Shown here: positions 59,570 to 64,000 of the stretch, piece after piece
Position numbering within the stretch: position 1 is the first letter of the stretch
Layout: every line of letters begins with the position of its first letter
Origin: Ga0077555 sp050187415
GTDB taxonomy: Bacteria; Pseudomonadota; Alphaproteobacteria; Rhizobiales; Hyphomicrobiaceae
DNA: 64,000 nt
NCBI GenBank assembly: GCA_050187415.1
Contig: JBFWXN010000007.1
Span: 1 to 64,000, forward strand
Direction: 5' to 3'
Notes under the pieces: generated by a model
Told to the model about the DNA's origin: nothing
Database searches by the model: none
The model's input: the letters and a program-made list of their open reading frames with translations, nothing else
Translations under genes and position numbers: made by a program

Positions 59570-62500
59570 CTAGGTTACTGCCGGCCCGGCCGAGGCCTCG
59601 AGATTGACGAGAAACGCCTTGTACTCGGGCGTTTCGATATTGGCGTCGCCCACAAACGGAGTGAGCGTGTTGGCGGCAAACCCCTTCTTGGCCGCACCGA
59701 TGAAGCCCCAATGGATCGGGATGCCGACGATATGGACTGTGCGTCCCGCGCAGGTCATCGGCTTGATCCGCTTGGTCACGACGGCTTTGGCGAAGACCGA
59801 TCCGCGCTTGGACCAGACGCGGACCCAGCCGCCGTTGGTCACGCCTTTTTCCTTCGCCAACTCGTTCGATATCTCGACGAAAAACTCCGGCTGAAGGACC
59901 GAATTCACGTGATTGTTCTTGGTCCAATAGTGAAAGTGCTCGGTCAGTCGATACGTGGTTGCCGCATACGGATATTCGCCTGACGCAGTCGCCGCAAACT
60001 GGGCCATATCGCCGTTGAAGATGCGCGCAACGGGATTGCCACGCACCTTGGGCGCGATCGGATTGTCGATCGGGCTCTCGAAGGGCTCATAGTGCACGGG
60101 AAACGGCCCGTCGCGCATCAGACCCACGCTGAAGAGACGTGAGACACCCTCGGCATTCATGATGAAGGGGCCGACTTCCTCGGGCTTTGCCGTGGGCGAA
60201 ATGTCGGGAACATCGTAGCCGGTCCAGCGGCTCCCGTTCCATTCGATCAGTTTGCGGGATGGATCCCACGGCTTGCCGCTGACGTCGCAGGACGCCCGAT
60301 TATAAAGAATGCGCCGGTTCGCGGGCCACGAAAACGACCAGTTCGGAAACGTGCCGGTGTCGTCGGGATCAGAATTGTCCTGACGAGCCATCATGTTGCC
60401 AGCCTCGGTGAAGCATCCCGAGAAGATCCAGCATCCGCATGCGGTGCTGCCGTCGTCTCGCAGCGCGCCGAAGCCCGACAGTTGCTTGCCGGCTTCGAGA
60501 AGCTTCTTGGCCGGGTCGTTCGGATCGACGACGTCGGTCACGACGTAGCCGTTCATTTCCTTTGCCAACTCTTCGGGCGTCGGCTGCTGAGGATTCTTAT
60601 AGGGCCAGTGAAGTTTCAGGATCGGGTCCGGAAAGGCGCCCCCCTCCTTCGTGTAAAGGTCTTTTAGTCTCAAGTGGATCTGCGACATGATCCAGGTGTC
60701 CGGCTTTGCCTCGCCGGGAGGAGATGCGCCGGGCCAGTGCCATTGCAGCCAGCGACCGGAATTGACCAGCGAGCCCTCGTCTTCTGCGAACGAAGTGGTC
60801 GGAAGCTGTAGCACCTCGGTCTGGATTTTCGCCGGATCGGTATCGTTATAGATGCCGTGGTTTTCCCAGAACCGTGCCGTCTCGGTCTCGAGCGGATCCA
60901 TCACGACCAGTAGTTTTAGCTTGCCGAGGCCGTCGGCGAGCTTGGCCTTGTTCGGAAACGCCTGGAGCGGGTTGAAGCCCTGGCAAAAATAGATATTCAT
61001 CTTGCCCTGGTGCATCAGCTCGAATGCGCGCAGAACGTCATAGCTCGGCACATCGAGTTTCGGCAGCCAGTCGTAAGCGTAGTCGTTGGCGGCGGTGGCG
61101 GCCGGTCCCCACATAGCCTTCTGAAAGCTGACAAAGAACTTCTTGTAGTTTTGCCAGTAGCTCATCTGGTTGGGGCGGAGCGGCTTGTAGGCGCGCGTCG
61201 ACATGTACGCCGAGAAATCGCGCTCCTTTTCCATCGGGATATTCAGGTATCCCGGGATCAGGTTCGACATCAGACCGAGATCGGTCAGTCCCTGTATGTT
61301 GGAATGACCGCGCAACGCGTTCATGCCGCCGCCGCGAACGCCGATGTTGCCCAGAATAAGCTGCAACATCGCCATGCCGCGAATGTTTTGCGCGCCCTTG
61401 GAGTGCTGCGTCCATCCGAGCGCATACATCGACGTCATGGTTTTCGTCGGTGTGGAACACTCGCCGATCATCTCGGCGACCTTTAGGAACCTGTCCTTCG
61501 GAGTACCGGTGATGCGCTCGACGGTTTCGGGGGTATAGATCGAAACGTGCTGCTTGAGCAGGTTCCATACGCAGCGAGGATGCTGCAGCGTTTCGTCGAT
61601 GACCGCATAGCCGTCCGCCCCGATCTCGTAGGTCCAGGTCGAGCGGTCGTAATCGCGCTTGCCTTCGTCATACCCGACGAAGAGGCCGTCCTCGTAGGCA
61701 AAGCCGTCCTTCACGATGAACGAGGCGTTGGTGAACGCCTTCACGTAGTCCCACTGCACCTTGTTGTTCGCCATGCAGTAGTTGATCAACCCGAGCAGGA
61801 AGGCGATATCGGTTCCTTGCCGGATCGGTGCGTAATAGTCGGCGACCGAGGCAGAGCGCGTGAAGCGGGGATCGACCACGATCAGCTTCGCGCCGCGATT
61901 GGCCTTCGCTTCGGTGACCCACTTGAAGCCGCACGGATGCGCTTCGGCGGCGTTGCCACCCATGATGACGACGAGGTCGGTATTCTTGATATCGGTCCAG
62001 GAGTTCGTCATTGCTCCGCGACCGAATGTTGGGGCGAGACTCGCCACCGTCGGTCCGTGTCAAACTCTGGCCTGGTTATCGAATGCGAGAATGCCGGTGC
62101 TGCGAACGGCCTTGTAGGTCGCGAAAGCGGTCTCGTTTGTCGTTGCAGAAGCCGCCAGGAAGCCCGCTGTCAGCCAGCGATTGACCGTCACGCCGTCGCT
62201 GTTCTGGGCGATGAAGTTCTTGTCGCGATCGTCCTTCATCGTGCGGGCAATTTTCGTCAACGCCTGGTCCCATGTGATGGGTTCGAAGGCTTGAGCGCCC
62301 GGCCGGCGCAGCATGGGCTGGCGAAGGCGCGTCGCAGACTTGACGGTGTGGAGAAGTGCCGCTCCCTTGGGACATAGCGTGCCGCGATTGGTCGGGTGGT
62401 CGCTGTCACCCTCGATATAGGTGATCTCGGCCTTCTCGCCCTTTCGCAAGTCACCCTTGGAGTAGAGAATGATCCCGCAAGCGACGGAACAGTACGTGCA

Positions 62501-62659
62501 TGTGTTGCGCGTTTCGGTGGTGTTGACCAGCTTGTTGGCTCGGATCGCGTCAGCATAGGCTGCCTCAACGTCTCCGAAGCCGAAGGCGCCAAGGGCAGTT
62601 CCTGCCATCCCTGCGCCCGTCGTAGCTAGAAATCCGCGACGCGAAATTTCCATCGTCAT
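59570..62659 (-). CDS. fdoG: Respiratory formate dehydrogenase, selenocysteine-containing alpha subunit
   Basis: This is the molybdopterin catalytic subunit of FDH-N/FDH-O type, which oxidises formate in the periplasm. It appears as two frames separated by one in-frame UGA (62060-62062). The UGA falls in the conserved context NQARV-U-HGPTVASLAP, identical in layout to E. coli FdnG, so it encodes selenocysteine (residue 200); the full product is 1029 residues. A Tat signal (SRRGFLATTG, Arg7-Arg8) precedes a [4Fe-4S] site (Cys54, Cys57, Cys61, Cys96). A SECIS-like hairpin follows the UGA. selA, selB, selC and selD must be elsewhere. Confidence 0.95.
62020..62062 (-). promoter_or_regulatory. SECIS element directing UGA-selenocysteine decoding in fdoG
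   Basis: Directly after the UGA (62062-62060, minus strand) is an apical hairpin GGCGA-GTC-TCGCC (62045-62033) with a GU in the loop, inside an outer stem ACCGA (62054-62050) paired with TCGGT (62025-62021). Position and loop match bacterial SECIS elements of fdnG/fdhF bound by SelB. Confidence 0.8.
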
Positions 62660-62938
62660 CTGGCCTCTCTTTCCGGCGTCACGACTGCGATGCCACGAAC
62701 AACAAGTCCAGTTTCAGCCTAGACTACTGTGAAGTCCGGATGCGAGCAACAGTCGGCGCAGACGGGGCATGTGCCTCGAGGTGTCCGGCCATCGACGACC
62801 GAGCGATGCACTCGACTGCAATCGTGACGCTGAGTCGATCGGAGCGATGAAACGACGATTGACACTGTCGTCAGCATCGCGTCACCTTTCCCAGTCCCGA
62901 AATTGCAATGCGAAGTGAACCGATAGGTCAAAGCGAAT

Positions 62939-63895
62939 ATGCCCAATTATATTGCCCAGCGTCTATTGTTTGGGGCAATCACCATTGTCGGCGTGTCCAT
63001 TGTCGTGTTCGTCATCATGCGCGTGCTTCCCGGCGATCCACTGGTCGCAATTTTCGGACCTGACGGCTTTCAGAAGCTGACCGAGGAGCAGCGGGCCAAC
63101 TATATGCGGGACCTCGGGCTCAGCGATCCATTATGGGTGCAGTATTTCAACTGGCTCAGGGATATCGCCCGAGGCGAGCTTGGGCGCTCGTTCTTTCGCT
63201 CAGAAAGTGTCGCGGAGACCATCCTGCGGCGCGGGCCTCTGACCGCACAGATCGCTGTGCTTTCGGTGATCATTTCGTGGCTGGTGGGCATTCCGGTGGC
63301 CATCGTCAGCGCTCTCAGGCCGAACAGCATCACGGACAACGCCGTCAGGGTGCTGAGCGTCTTTTTTCTGGCGGTGCCAGGGTTCTGGGTCGGCATGCTG
63401 ATCGTTCTGCTTTTCCTTTTTACTTTCGGCTATCGCGCACCGCTCGCCGGAGTGGGATTTTTCGAGGATCCGTGGGCTAATCTTCAAATTGTGATACCGC
63501 CGGCAGTCGTGCTGGGGCTTGGCCAAGCGGCTTATATTGCCCGGATGGCGCGATCGAGCCTGCTCGAAGTGATCCGCGAGGACTATGTGCGCACGGCGCG
63601 GGCCAAGGGGCTCTCCAGTCGGCTCGTCATCGCCTTGCATGCATTGCCCAACGCGCTACTGCCGGTGATCACGCTGTCGGGCATTCTGCTGGGTTTCGTG
63701 CTTGCGGGCTCGATACCGGTCGAACGTGCTTTCGGCACGCCCGGCCTTGGCTACTCGATGTTCACGGCGGTCAATGAGCGCGATATCTTCGTGATGCAGA
63801 ACTTGGTGTTTCTCTATGCGACGGTGTTCGTCGTCCTGAACATTGTCGTCGATCTGATCATTGCATGGCTCGACCCAAGGATACGTTTTCGATGA
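62939..63895 (+). CDS. ABC transporter permease, DppB/OppB type
   Basis: This 318-residue inner-membrane permease of a peptide/nickel-type ABC importer starts MPNYIAQRLLFGAITIVGVS and has VIMRVLPGDPLVAIFGP, hallmarks of DppB/OppB. About six helices are present. The coupling (EAA-like) loop is DYVRTARAKGLSSRLVIALHALPNALLPV. It overlaps the next gene by the bases ATGA, the usual DppB-DppC arrangement. Substrate cannot be deduced; no binding-protein gene is in the window. Confidence 0.95.
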   Translation: MPNYIAQRLLFGAITIVGVSIVVFVIMRVLPGDPLVAIFGPDGFQKLTEEQRANYMRDLGLSDPLWVQYFNWLRDIARGELGRSFFRSESVAETILRRGPLTAQIAVLSVIISWLVGIPVAIVSALRPNSITDNAVRVLSVFFLAVPGFWVGMLIVLLFLFTFGYRAPLAGVGFFEDPWANLQIVIPPAVVLGLGQAAYIARMARSSLLEVIREDYVRTARAKGLSSRLVIALHALPNALLPVITLSGILLGFVLAGSIPVERAFGTPGLGYSMFTAVNERDIFVMQNLVFLYATVFVVLNIVVDLIIAWLDPRIRFR

Positions 63896-64000
63896 GCGTC
63901 ACCGAGACTGCGGCCGGATTAGAGTCGACATCGATCAGGGCCGTGGCGCCGTCGCGGTGGAGCCGGACCTGGAAGGGTCTTCGTCAATTCGTGGTGCGGT
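63892..64000 (+). CDS. ABC transporter permease, DppC/OppC type (partial, N-terminus)
   Basis: Only the first ~36 residues are in the window (MSVTETAAGLESTSIRAVAP, then RWSRTWKGLRQFVVR), a hydrophilic leader like that before the first helix of DppC/OppC permeases. The ATG overlaps the stop of the upstream permease, which makes the partner assignment likely. The gene continues past the window edge. Confidence 0.75.
   Translation, partial: MSVTETAAGLESTSIRAVAPSRWSRTWKGLRQFVVR

Noticed and set aside
59570..62659. Formate dehydrogenase alpha as a broken or frameshifted gene
   Set aside because: The two halves are in the same frame, separated by a single UGA in the selenocysteine context with a SECIS-like hairpin.
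62719..62877. 52-residue minus-strand frame upstream of fdoG with a CPVCADCC segment
   Set aside because: A possible ribosome-binding site exists, but the translation resembles no known FDH-associated small protein and lies in the expected promoter region.
1..64000. tRNA, rRNA, SRP RNA or CRISPR arrays
   Set aside because: I looked for tRNA T-arm and anticodon patterns, SRP-type motifs near recR, and regularly spaced repeats, and saw none; a covariance search would be decisive.

Overview
The window looks like a chromosomal segment of a high-GC alphaproteobacterium, most likely in the Hyphomicrobiales. The evidence is the family content (bactofilin, Asd/YliI-type PQQ sugar dehydrogenase, OpgC-type acyltransferase, S24-type regulators), the many CoA and hydantoin catabolic genes, and the small conserved membrane peptides. 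It is gene-dense and mostly housekeeping or catabolic. I see no rRNA, tRNA, CRISPR array or prophage. The only mobile-element trace is the tail of an IS630-type transposase at the left edge.

Layout. 1-7.4 kb: transposase tail, small secreted protein, lepA, SulP transporter, polysaccharide deacetylase, PQQ sugar dehydrogenase, recR. 7.6-18 kb: an oxidative and CoA catabolic stretch with a CurA-like reductase, a pair of MaoC-fold proteins, an SDR, a crotonase, an LLM monooxygenase, a kynurenine-formamidase-like hydrolase, an Asp/Glu-racemase-fold protein, a DUF900 lipoprotein hydrolase and an MBL-fold hydrolase. 18-28 kb: nitroreductase coupled to a family-4 uracil-DNA glycosylase, ETF-ubiquinone oxidoreductase, bactofilin, a variant metallophosphoesterase, a DUF262-DUF1524 protein beside an HTH/S24 regulator, DUF952 and pyrD. 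28-40 kb: a second catabolic stretch with an SDR, a fumarase-superfamily lyase, HpaI aldolase, beta-hydroxyacid dehydrogenase, CMD protein, dihydropyrimidinase, MFS transporter, acyl-CoA synthetase and a MoeB-like protein. 40-49 kb: cell-envelope and secreted functions, with OpgC acyltransferase plus SGNH hydrolase, esterases, a secreted 12-residue-repeat protein, a sulfotransferase and a 42-residue exported peptide. 49-51 kb: a divergent LysR regulator and DapA-family enzyme.

51.4-62.7 kb is the most striking part. A minus-strand redox operon begins with a 705-residue protein that joins a NirB-like FAD/NAD(P)H reductase, a Bfd-like [2Fe-2S] domain and a five-helix membrane domain with two H-x13-H pairs, suggesting two b hemes. 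It continues with a membrane-anchored cytochrome c carrying eleven heme motifs, a DUF3365 monoheme protein and a Vitreoscilla-type globin. I infer a route from NAD(P)H in the cytoplasm through FAD, [2Fe-2S] and heme b to periplasmic hemes. Upstream on the same strand is a respiratory formate dehydrogenase operon (alpha, beta, gamma, fdhE). Its alpha subunit contains an in-frame UGA in the FDH-N/O selenocysteine context, followed by a SECIS-like hairpin. The window ends in the permease genes of a peptide/nickel-type ABC transporter.
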